Shown here: one piece after another, positions 1 to 9,740 of the stretch
Layout: each line of letters begins with the position of its first letter
Numbering within the stretch: position 1 is the first letter of the stretch
Assembly (NCBI RefSeq): GCF_006716115.1
Contig: NZ_VFOO01000001.1
Coordinates: forward strand, 1,426,001 to 1,490,000
From: Subtercola boreus
Lineage (GTDB): Bacteria > Actinomycetota > Actinomycetes > Actinomycetales > Microbacteriaceae
Direction: 5' to 3'
DNA length: 64,000 nt
Made by a program: the position numbers and the translations under genes
The notes under the pieces: model-generated
Seen by the model: the letters and a program-made list of their open reading frames with translations, nothing else
Database searches by the model: none
Told to the model about the DNA's origin: nothing

Positions 1-597
1 GTGTTCAAGCGCCCCACCCCCGCCGCCCCGACCGAGACCGCCGAGCAGGTCGCGGCCCACGCCGCCGCGCAGCAGCGCCAGGCCGGTTCGGGCAAGGGCG
101 CGCCGACACCCACCCGCCGGGAGCAGGAGGCTGCGCGGAAGCGCCCGCTCGTGCCGAGCGACCGCAAAGAGGCGGCCCGGCAGGCGAAGAGCCAGACGTC
201 GGCCGAGCGTGAGCGTGCCCGCATCGGTATGGCCGCCGGCGAGGAGAAGTACCTGCTCGCCCGCGACCGGGGCGTGCAGAAGCGATTCGTGCGCGACTAC
301 GTGGACTCGCGGTTCAGCATCGGCGAGATCGTGATCCCCGCCGTGTTCGGCATCATCCTGCTGCAGCTCGTTCCGAACCCGCAGATCCAGACCTACCTGA
401 CGCTCGTGCTCTACGCCTTCGTGATCATCGTCGCGCTCGACATCGTGCTGATGGGCAACCGCATCAACAAGCTGCTGCGTGCGAAGTACGGCACTCTCGA
501 CCGGGGCCTGCGCTGGTACGGCGCGATGCGCGCCCTGCAGCTGCGCCCGATGCGGCTGCCGAAGCCGCAGGTCAAGCGCGGCCAGCGCCCCAGCTGA
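1..597 (+). CDS. DUF3043 family membrane protein
   Basis: Function unknown. The 198-residue product has a charged, Arg/Lys-rich N-terminal half (about residues 1-100, with a PTPTRREQEAARKRP stretch typical of actinobacterial DUF3043 proteins). Two hydrophobic segments follow at about 104-123 and 130-150 (IGEIVIPAVFGIILLQLV and LTLVLYAFVIIVALDIVL), then a basic tail. It is probably an integral membrane protein with a cytoplasmic N-terminus. The GTG at base 1 matches where the family usually begins, but it sits on the window edge, so an upstream start cannot be excluded. It converges on pyrD, with a hairpin between them. Confidence 0.8.
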   Translation: MFKRPTPAAPTETAEQVAAHAAAQQRQAGSGKGAPTPTRREQEAARKRPLVPSDRKEAARQAKSQTSAERERARIGMAAGEEKYLLARDRGVQKRFVRDYVDSRFSIGEIVIPAVFGIILLQLVPNPQIQTYLTLVLYAFVIIVALDIVLMGNRINKLLRAKYGTLDRGLRWYGAMRALQLRPMRLPKPQVKRGQRPS

Positions 598-628
598 GCC
601 GCGTCGCTGCTTCCGTCGCATCCGCGCA

Positions 629-676
629 CGTTTGTCGCATCCGCTGGTGCGCGCGCAGGCGCGGAAGCGACAAACG
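629..676. terminator. Inverted repeat between convergent genes
   Basis: Arms 629-644 and 661-676 pair over 15 of 16 positions around a 16-base GC-rich loop that itself contains TGCGCGCGCA. It lies between the convergent DUF3043 gene and pyrD and lacks a T-run on either side, so it is either a bidirectional hairpin terminator or a REP-like palindrome. A related GTCGCATCCGC copy at 617-627 sits just upstream. Confidence 0.45.
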
Positions 677-735
677 GTAGCGCAAGTCGTGCCGGGCCCG
701 GGAGCAGCGTAGAGCGCGCTGTGCGCGGCGGAGCT

Positions 736-1770
736 TCAGTGGGCGGCGCGGAGCGCGGCGAGGCCGCGGTTGACCTGGCGGGCCCAGAGCGGGCCTCGGT
801 AGAGGAACCCGGTGTAGCCCTGCACGAGGGTGGCACCGGCGGCGAGGCGTTCGGCTGCGTCATCCGCCGTCTCGATGCCGCCGACCGAGATCACACAGAG
901 GTCCGCGGGAACGACGGAACGCACCAGCTTCAGCACCTCGAGGGACCGGGTCGCGACGGGCGGGCCGGAGAGTCCCCCCGCGCCGGCCGCAGCGACGATC
1001 TGCGGATCTGTGGCGAGTCCTTCCCGCGAGATGGTGGTGTTCGTGGCGATGATGCCGTCGAGCCCGAGTGAGACGGCGAGTTCCGCGATGCGGCGCACCT
1101 CGTCGTCGCTGAGGTCGGGGGCGATCTTCACGAGCAGCGGAACGGCGCCCGCCTCCTCGCGAACGGCGGTGAGGAGCGGGGCCAGCTTGTCGAGCTCCTG
1201 GAGTCCGCGGAGCCCGGGAGTGTTCGGCGAGCTGACGTTCACCACCAGATAGTCGGCGACGGGGGCGAGCGCGCGAGCGCTCGAGCGGTAGTCGTCGATC
1301 GCGTCGTCCACGTCGACGACGCGGCTCTTGCCGATGTTGATGCCGACGATGGGCCGGTAGGCGGCGCCAGACGTGCGCGCGACCCGCAGGGCAGCGGGGC
1401 CCGCTCCCCCGTTGTTGAAGCCCATCCGGTTGATCACGGCGCGGTCCGGCACCAGGCGGAACAGTCGCGGGCGCTCGTTGCCGGACTGCGCCTTGGCCGT
1501 GAGGGTACCGATCTCGACGTGGCTGAAGCCGAGCATCCCGAGCCCGACGATGGCGCGCCCGTCTTTGTCGAACCCGGCCGCGACGCCGAACGGCGAGTCG
1601 AAGTCGAGCCCGAGGGTGTGCACGGCCAGAGACGGGTCGGGCGCGGTGAAGCGTCGCACGAGGGACCCGAGGCGCGTGCGCGGCAGGGCACGGATGACGT
1701 CGAACGCGAGGTGATGCGCCTGCTCGGGGTCGAGCCGCGACAGCACGAACCGGAAGAGGAGGGGGTACAC
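736..1770 (-). CDS. pyrD: Dihydroorotate dehydrogenase (quinone), class 2
   Basis: Oxidises dihydroorotate to orotate in pyrimidine synthesis, passing electrons from FMN to membrane quinone. The 344 residues match the class 2 length, including the N-terminal helical extension (about 1-40) used for membrane and quinone contact. Visible motifs are PFGVAAGFDKDG (about 60-71), NRMGFNNGG (114-122) and VNVSSPNTPGLRGLQ (177-191), which holds the class 2 catalytic serine. A glycine-rich phosphate-binding end follows (SVGGIETADDA, then GATLVQGYTGFLYRGP). It starts with GTG only 8 bases after the nrdR stop, so the two are probably co-transcribed. Confidence 0.95.
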   Translation of the reverse strand: MYPLLFRFVLSRLDPEQAHHLAFDVIRALPRTRLGSLVRRFTAPDPSLAVHTLGLDFDSPFGVAAGFDKDGRAIVGLGMLGFSHVEIGTLTAKAQSGNERPRLFRLVPDRAVINRMGFNNGGAGPAALRVARTSGAAYRPIVGINIGKSRVVDVDDAIDDYRSSARALAPVADYLVVNVSSPNTPGLRGLQELDKLAPLLTAVREEAGAVPLLVKIAPDLSDDEVRRIAELAVSLGLDGIIATNTTISREGLATDPQIVAAAGAGGLSGPPVATRSLEVLKLVRSVVPADLCVISVGGIETADDAAERLAAGATLVQGYTGFLYRGPLWARQVNRGLAALRAAH

Positions 1771-1778
1771 CGGTGCCG

Positions 1779-2396
1779 CTACTCGGGCCGGGCGGCCGAG
1801 GCCGCGCTGGCGGGCTTGGCCGCGGTTCCGGATGTCGCGGCGGAGCCGGCGCCGACGCCGGCCGGCGAGCTCGCCGAACCGGAGCTCCCCGAACCGGAGC
1901 TCGCGGCTCCGGATGCCGCGGGGCCGCCCTGCCGGTCATCCGGAGCCTCGGCGTGCTCGACGCGCAGCAGGGTGATCGCCGCCTCGAAGTCGTCGAGCGA
2001 GTCGAAGGCCTGGTAGACGCTCGCGAAGCGGAGGTAGGCGACCTCGTCGAGCTCGCGGAGCGGCTGCAGGATGGCGAGCCCGATGTCGTTCGCCTCGACC
2101 TGGGCGGCGCCGGTCGATCGCACGGTCTCCTCGACCCGCTGGGCGAGCACAGCGAGGTCGGAGTCGGTGACCGGCCGGCCCTGGCAGGCCTTCCGCACGC
2201 CGTTCATGATCTTCTCGCGGCTGAACGGGACGACGACACCGCTCCGTTTGATGACGCTGAGGCTGGCCGTCTCGGTGGTGCTGAAGCGGCGACCGCAGTC
2301 CGGGCACTGGCGGCGGCGACGGATGGCGACACCGTCGTCGGAGGTGCGTGAGTCGACGACGCGGGAATCGGGGTACCGGCAGTACGGGCAATACAT
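1779..2396 (-). CDS. nrdR: Transcriptional repressor NrdR
   Basis: Zinc-ribbon/ATP-cone repressor of ribonucleotide reductase genes. The zinc ribbon uses C3, C6, C31 and C34 (MYCPYC at the start, QCPDCGRRF later). The ATP-cone follows ([20 protein letters not shown], about 49-68) and extends to about residue 150. The protein is 205 residues, longer than the usual 150-160. The extra about 48 residues are a Ser/Gly/Ala-rich tail with no recognisable domain. No nrd genes are in the window, so control of ribonucleotide reductase would be in trans. The ATG is unambiguous because the zinc ribbon begins at residue 3. Confidence 0.95.
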   Translation of the reverse strand: MYCPYCRYPDSRVVDSRTSDDGVAIRRRRQCPDCGRRFSTTETASLSVIKRSGVVVPFSREKIMNGVRKACQGRPVTDSDLAVLAQRVEETVRSTGAAQVEANDIGLAILQPLRELDEVAYLRFASVYQAFDSLDDFEAAITLLRVEHAEAPDDRQGGPAASGAASSGSGSSGSASSPAGVGAGSAATSGTAAKPASAASAARPE

Positions 2397-2453
2397 GGTG
2401 CCTCGAGTTTACCGCTCCGGCGCGAGGGCTCGCGCGCCGCGGGCCGAGTAGGC

Positions 2454-3764
2454 CTAGTCGCGGGGGAAACGGGCCGCAACGGCCTCGGCGTGCGCGGGGA
2501 GGTTCTCGCTCGTGGCGAGGGCGTGGATGCGCTCCGCCACCGCGCCGAGCGCCTCGCGGTCGTAGCGGATGATCTGCTGGGGCCGCAGGAACGTGTACGC
2601 CCCGAGGCCCGACGAGAACCGCGACTGTCCGCCGGTCGGCAGCACGTGGTTCGACCCGGCGAGATAGTCCCCGAGGCTCACCGGCGAGTACGACCCCACG
2701 AAGATGGCGCCGGCGCTGTGGATGCTCGCCACCACCTCGTCGTCTGATGCCGTCTGGATCTCCAGGTGCTCGGGCCCGTACGCGTCGCTGAAGCGGGCGG
2801 CCGCGGCGAGGTCGTCGACCAGCACGACGGCGGACTGCTGCCCGTTCAGCGCAACGAGTACGCGCGCCGAGTGCGGCGTCGCCGCGGCCAGACCTTCAAG
2901 TTCAACTCGAACCTCATCCGCGAATGCGGGGGAGGTGGTGACCAGCACGGCGGCTGCGAGTTCGTCGTGCTCGGCCTGGCTCACCAGGTCTGCGGCCACA
3001 AAACCGGGGTCGGCCGTCTGGTCGGCGATGATCAGGATCTCGGTGGGCCCGGCCTCCGAGTCGATACCGGTGCGGCCCCGCACAAGGCGCTTCGCCGCCG
3101 CCACGTAGACGTTGCCCGGGCCGGTGATGATCTGCACGGGCTCGAGCCCGAGGTCGGCGACGCCGTACGCCAGGGCGCCGATCGCCCCCGCTCCACCCAT
3201 CGCGTAGACCTCGGTGATGCCGAGCAGGCCGGCGGCCCCGAGGATGGTCGGGTGCACGCGCCCGCCGAACTCCTTCTGCGGGGGTGACACCAGCGCGATC
3301 GACGGCACTCCGGCGGCCTGCGCCGGCACCACGTTCATCACGACGCTCGACGGGTAGACCGCTTTGCCGCCGGGCACGTAGAGCCCGACCCTGTCGACCG
3401 GCTGCCAGCGCTGCTCCACGATCGCCCCGTCGCCGAGCGACGTCGACGCGGCGGGCGGGATCTGCGCAGCCGTGGCCTGCCGCACACGCCCGATGGCCCC
3501 TTCGAGAGCGGAGCGTACATCCGGAGCCAGCGCGGCGACCGCATCGTCGATCTCGCTCTGCGGAACCCGGATGCTCGGAGCCTCGCCCCCGTCGAACCGG
3601 GCCGCCTGCGCGCGGAGTGCCGCGCTGCCCTCAGCCCGCACGGCCTCGATCAGCGCCGAAGCCGCCTCGGTCGCGACCCCGACGTCGGTCACCGCCCGGG
3701 GTACGAGGTCGAGCAATTCGGCACGCGACGGGTTCGTTCCCCGCAAGTCAATGGTCTGCATCAT
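2454..3764 (-). CDS. hisD: Histidinol dehydrogenase
   Basis: Zinc enzyme carrying out the last two steps of histidine synthesis, L-histidinol to L-histidine with two NAD+. At 436 residues it is full length. Visible are the NAD-binding stretch with GPGNVYVAAAKRLV, the SEAGPTEI loop, the SQAEHDELA catalytic/zinc region and AYGPEHLEI with the catalytic Glu-His pair. Two adjacent ATG codons (3764 and 3761) are possible starts. Other his genes are not in the window but may lie elsewhere. A 56 bp palindrome separates it from dnaE upstream. Confidence 0.95.
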   Translation of the reverse strand: MMQTIDLRGTNPSRAELLDLVPRAVTDVGVATEAASALIEAVRAEGSAALRAQAARFDGGEAPSIRVPQSEIDDAVAALAPDVRSALEGAIGRVRQATAAQIPPAASTSLGDGAIVEQRWQPVDRVGLYVPGGKAVYPSSVVMNVVPAQAAGVPSIALVSPPQKEFGGRVHPTILGAAGLLGITEVYAMGGAGAIGALAYGVADLGLEPVQIITGPGNVYVAAAKRLVRGRTGIDSEAGPTEILIIADQTADPGFVAADLVSQAEHDELAAAVLVTTSPAFADEVRVELEGLAAATPHSARVLVALNGQQSAVVLVDDLAAAARFSDAYGPEHLEIQTASDDEVVASIHSAGAIFVGSYSPVSLGDYLAGSNHVLPTGGQSRFSSGLGAYTFLRPQQIIRYDREALGAVAERIHALATSENLPAHAEAVAARFPRD

Positions 3765-3820
3765 GGCCCCCCGATTCTACCGGCCCGCCTGCGGAGCCCA
3801 CCGCGCGCCTCCACCACAAT

Positions 3821-3876
3821 CGAGTGGGCGATTTGGGCCCCATAAATCCCATTTTGGGGCCCAAATCGCCCGCTCG
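3821..3876. repeat. Palindromic element family 1, intergenic copy
   Basis: Arms 3821-3841 and 3856-3876 (21 bases each) pair with one mismatch around a 14-base loop. The core of each arm is GGGCGATTTGGGCCCC or its complement. It lies between the dnaE stop and hisD, where it could also act as a terminator for dnaE. Two closely related copies lie inside ftsQ at 13603-13664 and 13718-13777, which marks it as a dispersed palindromic repeat and not only a terminator. Confidence 0.8.
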
Positions 3877-3889
3877 AGGGAAAACGGGG

Positions 3890-6800
3890 TCAGAGCAGGC
3901 AGGCGGGGCCGAGGAGGGACTTCAGTTCGCCATAGAGATCGGCCGTGACGCGAACCCGGTACGGGATCTCGAAGACGCGCGCCGTGCCGCCCTTGAGGAG
4001 CTTCAGCCGCACCTCGTTGTCCCCGGAGTGCCTGATCAGCACGTCGTTCAGCGCCTGAACCGTCTCCGTCGTCGCGCGGGCGTCGGCCATCGAGATCTCG
4101 ATCGGCCCTCCCCCGTCGGCGTTCCCGAGATCTGGCGTGAACAGGCTGAACGCGTGCAGGTTCATCCCGTCGTCCCGGATCGACACCCGCCCGCGCAGCA
4201 CCACGATCGAATCGTTCGTGAGGGCCGGCGAGAACTCCTGGTACGCCTTGCCCATGAACATGGCCGTGACCTCGCCGCCGAAGTCCTCGACCACGATCGA
4301 GCCGTACTGGTTGCCCGAGTTCCGGGCCACCCGGTGCTGCACGTTCGTGATCAGCCCGGCGACCACCACCGTGTCGCCGTCGGCGGTGTGCTCACTGGTC
4401 AGCATGTCCGTGATGGTCGTCGACGCGTGTTTCGCCAGCGCCACTTCGAGCCCGGCGAGCGGATGATCGGACACATAGAGCCCGAGCATGTCGCGCTCGA
4501 ACGCCAGCTTGTCGCGCTTCGACCACTCCGGCCGGTCGGGTACCTGCCGGTTGTCCTGCGGGGCATCCCAGAGCGAGTCGAAGTCGAAGCCGACCTGGCC
4601 GTTCGCCTCTGCCCTCTTCTCGCTCACAGCCGCTTCCACAGCGGATTCGTGGATCTCGACGAGCGCCCGCCGCGTGTCGCCGAGCGAGTCGAATGCCCCC
4701 GCCTTGATCAACGACTCGACCGTGCGCTTGTTGGCAGCGGCCAGCGGGATCTTCTGCAGGAAGTCGTGGAACGACGTGAAGGCTCCCTTCGTCTTCCGCG
4801 CCTCGATGATGTGGTCGACGACCGAGAAGCCCACGTTCCGCACCGCGCCCATACCGAACCGGATGTCCTCGCCGACGGCCGCGAAGAAGCCGATCGACTC
4901 GTTCACATCCGGCGGCAGCACCGTGATGTTCATGCGCCGGCACTCGTTCAGGTAGATCGCCGACTTGTCCTTCGAGTCCCCCACCGACGTGAGCAGCGCC
5001 GCCATGTACTCGGCTGGGTAGTGCGCCTTGAGGTACGCGGTCCAGTACGAGATGACGCCGTACGCCGCGGAGTGCGCCTTGTTGAACGCGTAGTCCGAGA
5101 AGGGCAGCAGGATGTCCCACAGCGTCTTGACGGCCGCGTTCGAGTAGCCGTTGTCGTTCATCCCCTTCGAGAAGCCCTCGTACTGCTTGTCGAGCTCCGA
5201 CTTCTTCTTCTTGCCCATCGCGCGGCGCAGCAGGTCGGCCTGGGCGAGCGTGAACCCGCCGAGCTTCTGCGCGATCGACATGACCTGCTCCTGGTAGACG
5301 ATCAGGCCGTAGGTCTGCCCGAGCACCTCCCGCAGCGGCTCCTCGAGTTCCGGGTGGATCGGCGTGACCTGTTGCAGCCCGTTCTTCCGGAGCGCGTAGT
5401 TGGTGTGCGAGTCGGCGCCCATCGGGCCCGGCCGGTAGAGCGCCAGGATGGCCGAGATGTCTTCGAAGTTGTCGGGCTTCATCAGCCGCAGCAGCCCACG
5501 CATGGGCCCGCCATCGAGCTGGAACACCCCGAGGGTGTCCCCCCTGGCCAACAGTTCGTAGGCCGGGACGTCATCCAGCTCCAGCTCTTCGAGCACCGGC
5601 CGGAACCCGCGGTTCGACTCGATGTTGTCGAGCGCGTCGTCGATGATCGTGAGGTTGCGGAGCCCCAGGAAGTCCATCTTGATCAGTCCGAGCGACTCGC
5701 AGGCCGGGTAGTCGAACTGCGTGACGATCTGGCCGTCCTGCTCGCGCTTCATGATCGGGATGATGTCGATCAGCGGGTCGCTCGACATGATCACACCGGC
5801 CGCGTGCACGCCCCACTGGCGCTTCAGGTTCTCGATGCCGACGGCCGTCTCGAACACCGTGCGGGCCTCGGGGTCGGCTTCGATGACGGCGCGCACATCC
5901 GACGCCTCCTTGAACCGTGGATGCGCGGTGTCGAAGATCCCGGAGAGCGGGATGTCCTTGCCCATGATGGGCGGCGGCATGGCTTTGGTGAGCTTCTCCC
6001 CCATACCGAAGGGGAAGCCGAGCACACGCGATGAGTCCTTCAGCGCCTGCTTGGCCTTGATGGTGCCGTAGGTGACGATCTGGGCGACGCGCTCGTCGCC
6101 GTACTTCTCCGTCACGTACTTGATGACCTCACCACGGCGCCGGTCGTCGAAGTCGACGTCGAAGTCGGGCATCGAGACGCGATCCGGGTTCAGGAACCGC
6201 TCGAAGATCAGGCCGTGGCGGATCGGGTCGAGGTCGGTGATGCGCATCGCGTACGCGACCATCGAGCCGGCACCGGAGCCACGGCCCGGGCCCACCCGGA
6301 TCCCGTTGTTCTTCGACCAGTTGATGAAGTCGGCGACCACCAGGAAGTAGCCGGGGAACCCCATCTGCACGATGACGCCGACCTCGTAGTCGGCGCGGGC
6401 GCGCACGTCGGAGGGGATGCCGAGCGGATAGCGGTCGACGAGCCCCTTCTCGACCTCCTGAATGAACCAGGTGTCCTCGGTCTCGCCGGCCGGCACCGGG
6501 TAGCGCGGCATGTAGCTCGCCGAGGTGTCGAACTTGACCTCGCAGCGCTCGGCGATGAGCAGCGTGTTGTCGCAGGCCTCCGGATGATCGCGGAAGATCT
6601 GCCGCATCTCCGCCGCGGTCTTCAGGTAGAACTCGTCGGCGTCGAACTTGAACCGGTTCGGGTCGCTGAGCGTCGACCCCGACTGCACGCAGAGCAGCGC
6701 GGCGTGGGATGTCGCGTCATGGGCGTGGGTGTAGTGCAGGTCGTTCGTGGCGACGAGAGGCAGGTCGAGCTGCTTCGCGAGCCGCAGCAGGTCACCCATG

Positions 6801-7411
6801 ATCTGGCGTTCGATGCCGAGCCCGTGGTCCATGATCTCGGCGAAGTAGTTCTCCCTGCCGAAGATGTCGCGGTAGTCGGATGCCGCCTTCACCGCCTCGT
6901 CGTACTGCCCGAGGCGGAGGCGCGTCTGAACCTCACCCGACGGGCATCCGGTGGTCGCGATGAGGCCGTTGGAGTACTGCGCGAGCAACTCGCGATCCAT
7001 TCTCGGCTTGAAGTAGTAGCCCTCGAGCGACGCCCGCGAGGAGAGCCGGAACAGGTTGTGCATGCCGGCCGTGTTCTCGCTGAGGAGCGTCATGTGCGTG
7101 TACGCACCCGACCCCGACACGTCGTCGCGCCCGGAGTTCGGGCCGCCCCACTTGACGCGGGTCTTGTCGCCACGGTGCGTACCCGGCGTGATGTAGGCCT
7201 CGGTGCCGATGATCGGCTTGATCCCGGCGTCTGTCGCCGTCTTCCAGAAGTCGAAGGCACCGAAGACGTTACCGTGGTCGGTGACGGCAACCGCGGGCAT
7301 CCCCTGCTCGACTGCGGCTTCGATCAGGGGTTTCACACGTGCAGCACCGTCGAGCATCGAGTACTCGGAATGCACGTGGAGATGAACGAACGAATCGGCC
7401 GCGGGTGACAA
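3890..7411 (-). CDS. dnaE: DNA polymerase III alpha subunit
   Basis: Main replicative polymerase. The 1173 residues match actinobacterial DnaE1. The N-terminal PHP domain begins at once (FVHLHVHSEYSMLDGA, about 8-23). The polymerase core carries PDFDVDFDD with the catalytic aspartates and GPGRGSGAGS. The fingers hold FNKAHSAAYG, and the HhH and OB-fold regions follow (VVVAGLITNVQHRV near the C-terminus). The start is TTG at 7411, chosen because GGAGAAG lies 5 bases upstream and the PHP motif starts at residue 8. It is preceded by the RluA-type gene and followed by a palindrome. Confidence 0.96.
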   Translation of the reverse strand: MSPAADSFVHLHVHSEYSMLDGAARVKPLIEAAVEQGMPAVAVTDHGNVFGAFDFWKTATDAGIKPIIGTEAYITPGTHRGDKTRVKWGGPNSGRDDVSGSGAYTHMTLLSENTAGMHNLFRLSSRASLEGYYFKPRMDRELLAQYSNGLIATTGCPSGEVQTRLRLGQYDEAVKAASDYRDIFGRENYFAEIMDHGLGIERQIMGDLLRLAKQLDLPLVATNDLHYTHAHDATSHAALLCVQSGSTLSDPNRFKFDADEFYLKTAAEMRQIFRDHPEACDNTLLIAERCEVKFDTSASYMPRYPVPAGETEDTWFIQEVEKGLVDRYPLGIPSDVRARADYEVGVIVQMGFPGYFLVVADFINWSKNNGIRVGPGRGSGAGSMVAYAMRITDLDPIRHGLIFERFLNPDRVSMPDFDVDFDDRRRGEVIKYVTEKYGDERVAQIVTYGTIKAKQALKDSSRVLGFPFGMGEKLTKAMPPPIMGKDIPLSGIFDTAHPRFKEASDVRAVIEADPEARTVFETAVGIENLKRQWGVHAAGVIMSSDPLIDIIPIMKREQDGQIVTQFDYPACESLGLIKMDFLGLRNLTIIDDALDNIESNRGFRPVLEELELDDVPAYELLARGDTLGVFQLDGGPMRGLLRLMKPDNFEDISAILALYRPGPMGADSHTNYALRKNGLQQVTPIHPELEEPLREVLGQTYGLIVYQEQVMSIAQKLGGFTLAQADLLRRAMGKKKKSELDKQYEGFSKGMNDNGYSNAAVKTLWDILLPFSDYAFNKAHSAAYGVISYWTAYLKAHYPAEYMAALLTSVGDSKDKSAIYLNECRRMNITVLPPDVNESIGFFAAVGEDIRFGMGAVRNVGFSVVDHIIEARKTKGAFTSFHDFLQKIPLAAANKRTVESLIKAGAFDSLGDTRRALVEIHESAVEAAVSEKRAEANGQVGFDFDSLWDAPQDNRQVPDRPEWSKRDKLAFERDMLGLYVSDHPLAGLEVALAKHASTTITDMLTSEHTADGDTVVVAGLITNVQHRVARNSGNQYGSIVVEDFGGEVTAMFMGKAYQEFSPALTNDSIVVLRGRVSIRDDGMNLHAFSLFTPDLGNADGGGPIEISMADARATTETVQALNDVLIRHSGDNEVRLKLLKGGTARVFEIPYRVRVTADLYGELKSLLGPACLL

Positions 7412-7468
7412 ATCTTCTCCGACTAGCTAGGGGTTGAGGTCACCAGTTTAGCCGGAGCCCGCCGACAT

Positions 7469-8389
7469 TCAGTCGGCCCGCAGCGTGTCGAGGGCGTGCT
7501 GCAGGTCGGCCGGATAGGTCGACGCGAACTGCACGTACTCCCGCGACGCCGGATGCACGAACCCGAGCTTCAGGGCGTGAAGCCACTGCCGGCCGAGCCC
7601 CAGCCGGGCCGAGATCGTCGGATCGGCGCCGTACATCGCGTCCCCCACGCAGGGGTGCCGCTGTGCGGCCATGTGTACGCGGATCTGGTGGGTGCGGCCC
7701 GTCTCGAGGTGGATCTCGAGCAGTGACGCGCTCGGGAAGGCCTCGATGGTCTCGTAGTGGGTCACACTCGGCTTGCCAGAGGCGACAACGGCGAACTTCC
7801 AGTCCGAGCGCGGGTGGCGACCGATCGGCGCGTCGATGGTGCCGGCGAGCGGATCCGGGTGTCCCTGCACGACGGCATGGTAGATCTTGTCGACCTCGCG
7901 GTCGTGGAAGAGCCGCTTCAGCCAGGTGTAGGCGTCCTCGCTCTTCGCGACGACCATCAGCCCGCTGGTTCCGGCGTCGAGGCGGTGCACGATCCCCGCG
8001 CGCTCCGCCGCGCCAGACGTGGAGATGCGGAAGCCCGCGGCGGCGAGGGCGCCGAGCACTGTGGGGCCCGTCCAGCCGACCGACGGGTGCGCGGCGACGC
8101 CGACCGGCTTGTCCACCACGACGATGTCGTCGTCGTCGTGGATGATCGTGAGATTCTCGACCGGGGTCGGTTCGACGCGCAGCTCCTGTTTGGGGGCCCA
8201 GCTCACCTCGAGCCAGGTGTCACGGCGCAACCGGTCGGACTTGCCGGCGACGCGTCCGTCGACGCTCACTCCACCGGCCTCGACCACGTCGGCGGCGAAG
8301 CTGCGGGAGAAACCCATCAGCTTCGCCAGCGCCGCATCGACCCGTTGGCCGTCGAGACCGTCGGGCACGGGCAGCTGTCGGGACTCCAT
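7469..8389 (-). CDS. RluA family RNA pseudouridine synthase
   Basis: Converts uridine to pseudouridine in rRNA, probably 23S (RluD-like; inferred from the neighbourhood, since it follows lspA in many bacteria). The 306-residue protein has an N-terminal S4 RNA-binding domain ([22 protein letters not shown]). The catalytic domain carries [15 protein letters not shown] with the catalytic aspartate, and a [12 protein letters not shown] motif near the C-terminus. A longer frame opens at 8413, but the ATG at 8389 lies one base after the lspA stop and matches the family start. It probably sits in one transcript with lspA. Confidence 0.92.
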   Translation of the reverse strand: MESRQLPVPDGLDGQRVDAALAKLMGFSRSFAADVVEAGGVSVDGRVAGKSDRLRRDTWLEVSWAPKQELRVEPTPVENLTIIHDDDDIVVVDKPVGVAAHPSVGWTGPTVLGALAAAGFRISTSGAAERAGIVHRLDAGTSGLMVVAKSEDAYTWLKRLFHDREVDKIYHAVVQGHPDPLAGTIDAPIGRHPRSDWKFAVVASGKPSVTHYETIEAFPSASLLEIHLETGRTHQIRVHMAAQRHPCVGDAMYGADPTISARLGLGRQWLHALKLGFVHPASREYVQFASTYPADLQHALDTLRAD

Positions 8390-8390
8390 G

Positions 8391-8993
8391 TCAGTCGGTC
8401 TTCTCTGCGGCATCCACTCGCGCGGCGCGCCGACCGTCGAGCCCGACGCCGCGGATCGTCAGGATGAGGAACACGACCATGGCCGCGCAGATGGCCGTGT
8501 CGGCGAGGTTGAAGATGGCGGGCAGAATCGGGATCTTGATGAAGTCGACGACGTGGCCGACGCCGAACCCCGGCTCACGGAACAGCCGGTCGACGAGGTT
8601 GCCGAGGACTCCCCCGAGCAGCAGCCCGAAGACCATGGCCCAGCCGATCGACCGGATGCGCCGGGCGAACCAGACGATGAAGACCACGACGGCGGCGGCG
8701 AGGATCGAGAAGATCCAGGTGTAGGCGTTGCCGATCGAGAAGGCAGCACCCGAATTGGTCACGTAGAAGAACTGCAGCAGATCGCCGAGCACGGGAACGT
8801 ACTCGTTCAGGGGCAGATTGGCGACCACGAGGGCTTTCGCCCCCTGGTCGACCCCGAGGACGACAACCGCTACAAGCACGAGAACGACCAGTGCGCGAGC
8901 ACTGATCGTTCTCGGTCGGCCCTCGGCCGGTGTCACCTGTGAGGTGTCGCCGATGTCAGGGGCGTGGGCTGTCGCCTCGTGCTCAGGCTCCAA
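8391..8993 (-). CDS. lspA: Lipoprotein signal peptidase (signal peptidase II)
   Basis: Integral membrane aspartyl peptidase that removes signal peptides from prolipoproteins, such as the one predicted at 55805. Four hydrophobic segments are visible. The conserved boxes are [12 protein letters not shown], the NSGAAFSIG box, [11 protein letters not shown] and [21 protein letters not shown], which include the catalytic aspartates. The frame opens with TTG at 8993, overlapping the divIVA stop by 11 bases and giving 200 residues. GTG at 8936 is an alternative start that would remove a poorly conserved N-terminus. Confidence 0.93.
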   Translation of the reverse strand: MEPEHEATAHAPDIGDTSQVTPAEGRPRTISARALVVLVLVAVVVLGVDQGAKALVVANLPLNEYVPVLGDLLQFFYVTNSGAAFSIGNAYTWIFSILAAAVVVFIVWFARRIRSIGWAMVFGLLLGGVLGNLVDRLFREPGFGVGHVVDFIKIPILPAIFNLADTAICAAMVVFLILTIRGVGLDGRRAARVDAAEKTD

Positions 8994-9642
8994 AGCCCTG
9001 GAGGCTGGACGCCGGAGCGCTCTCGCCGGAGGAATCGAGGTCGCGCAGCTGGCCCTCGATGTAGCCGCGCAGCTTCTGGCGGTACTCCTTCTCGAAGGTG
9101 CGGAGCTCGTCGATGCGGTGCTCGATGCCCGCCTTTTCCTGGTTCAGCTTCGCCAGTTCGGTGCGCTGCTTCGCCTCAGCCTCAGCGACGAGGCGGTTGG
9201 CCGTGGCCTGGCCTTCCTCGATGAGCGCGGCGCGCTTGTCCGCGCCCTCCTTGACGTGCTCGTCGTGCAGGCGACGGGCGAGCTGCAGCAGGCTGGTCGT
9301 GCTCGCGGCGTCTTCGGGGTCTGCCACCGTGCTCGATGCGGCAGCGGCGGGCGCCGCGGCGACGGGCTCGGGAGCGGGCGTCTCGTCGATCGTCTCGACG
9401 ACGGCCGTCTCCTCGCTGACCTCTGCGGCGGGCTCTGCCGGTGCAGCCTCTTCGCTGGCGGCAGCAGCGGGCGCAGCGCTCGGCACGATGCCCTTGCGCA
9501 GCTCTTCGTTCTCGGCAATCAGGCGACGAAGCTCAACCACGACCTCGTCGAGGAAGTCGTCGACCTCGTCCTGGTCGTATCCGGCCCGAAACTGGGTCTG
9601 CGAAAACCGCTTGTTAACAACTTCTTCCGGAGTTAACGGCAT
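8983..9642 (-). CDS. divIVA: DivIVA/Wag31 polar growth and division scaffold
   Basis: Coiled-coil protein that binds curved membrane at poles and septa and directs polar wall growth in actinobacteria. The N-terminal membrane-binding domain is clear (MPLTPEEVVNKRF, then YDQDEVDDFLDEVV). A variable Ala/Glu/Pro-rich linker (about 55-110) leads to a second coiled coil (about 115-205). The 219 residues are in the family range. It has its own 98-base upstream gap and an AAAGGTGG ribosome-binding site. It is the last morphogenesis gene of the dcw run before lspA. Confidence 0.93.
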   Translation of the reverse strand: MPLTPEEVVNKRFSQTQFRAGYDQDEVDDFLDEVVVELRRLIAENEELRKGIVPSAAPAAAASEEAAPAEPAAEVSEETAVVETIDETPAPEPVAAAPAAAASSTVADPEDAASTTSLLQLARRLHDEHVKEGADKRAALIEEGQATANRLVAEAEAKQRTELAKLNQEKAGIEHRIDELRTFEKEYRQKLRGYIEGQLRDLDSSGESAPASSLQGFGA

Positions 9643-9740
9643 GTTCTTCCACCTTTATTACTTGTGACTGTCTGAGCGAGCCAGACACGGTCTAGGGAAC
9701 GTTTTGGCGTTTCAGCACCTACGATACATGCGACACCCGA

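Noticed and set aside
3284-6034. Very long open frame (916 codons) on the plus strand opposite dnaE
   Set aside because: It is antisense to dnaE, Arg/Val/Glu/His-rich in the typical GC-shadow pattern, and has no domain signature. DnaE on the other strand is unmistakable.
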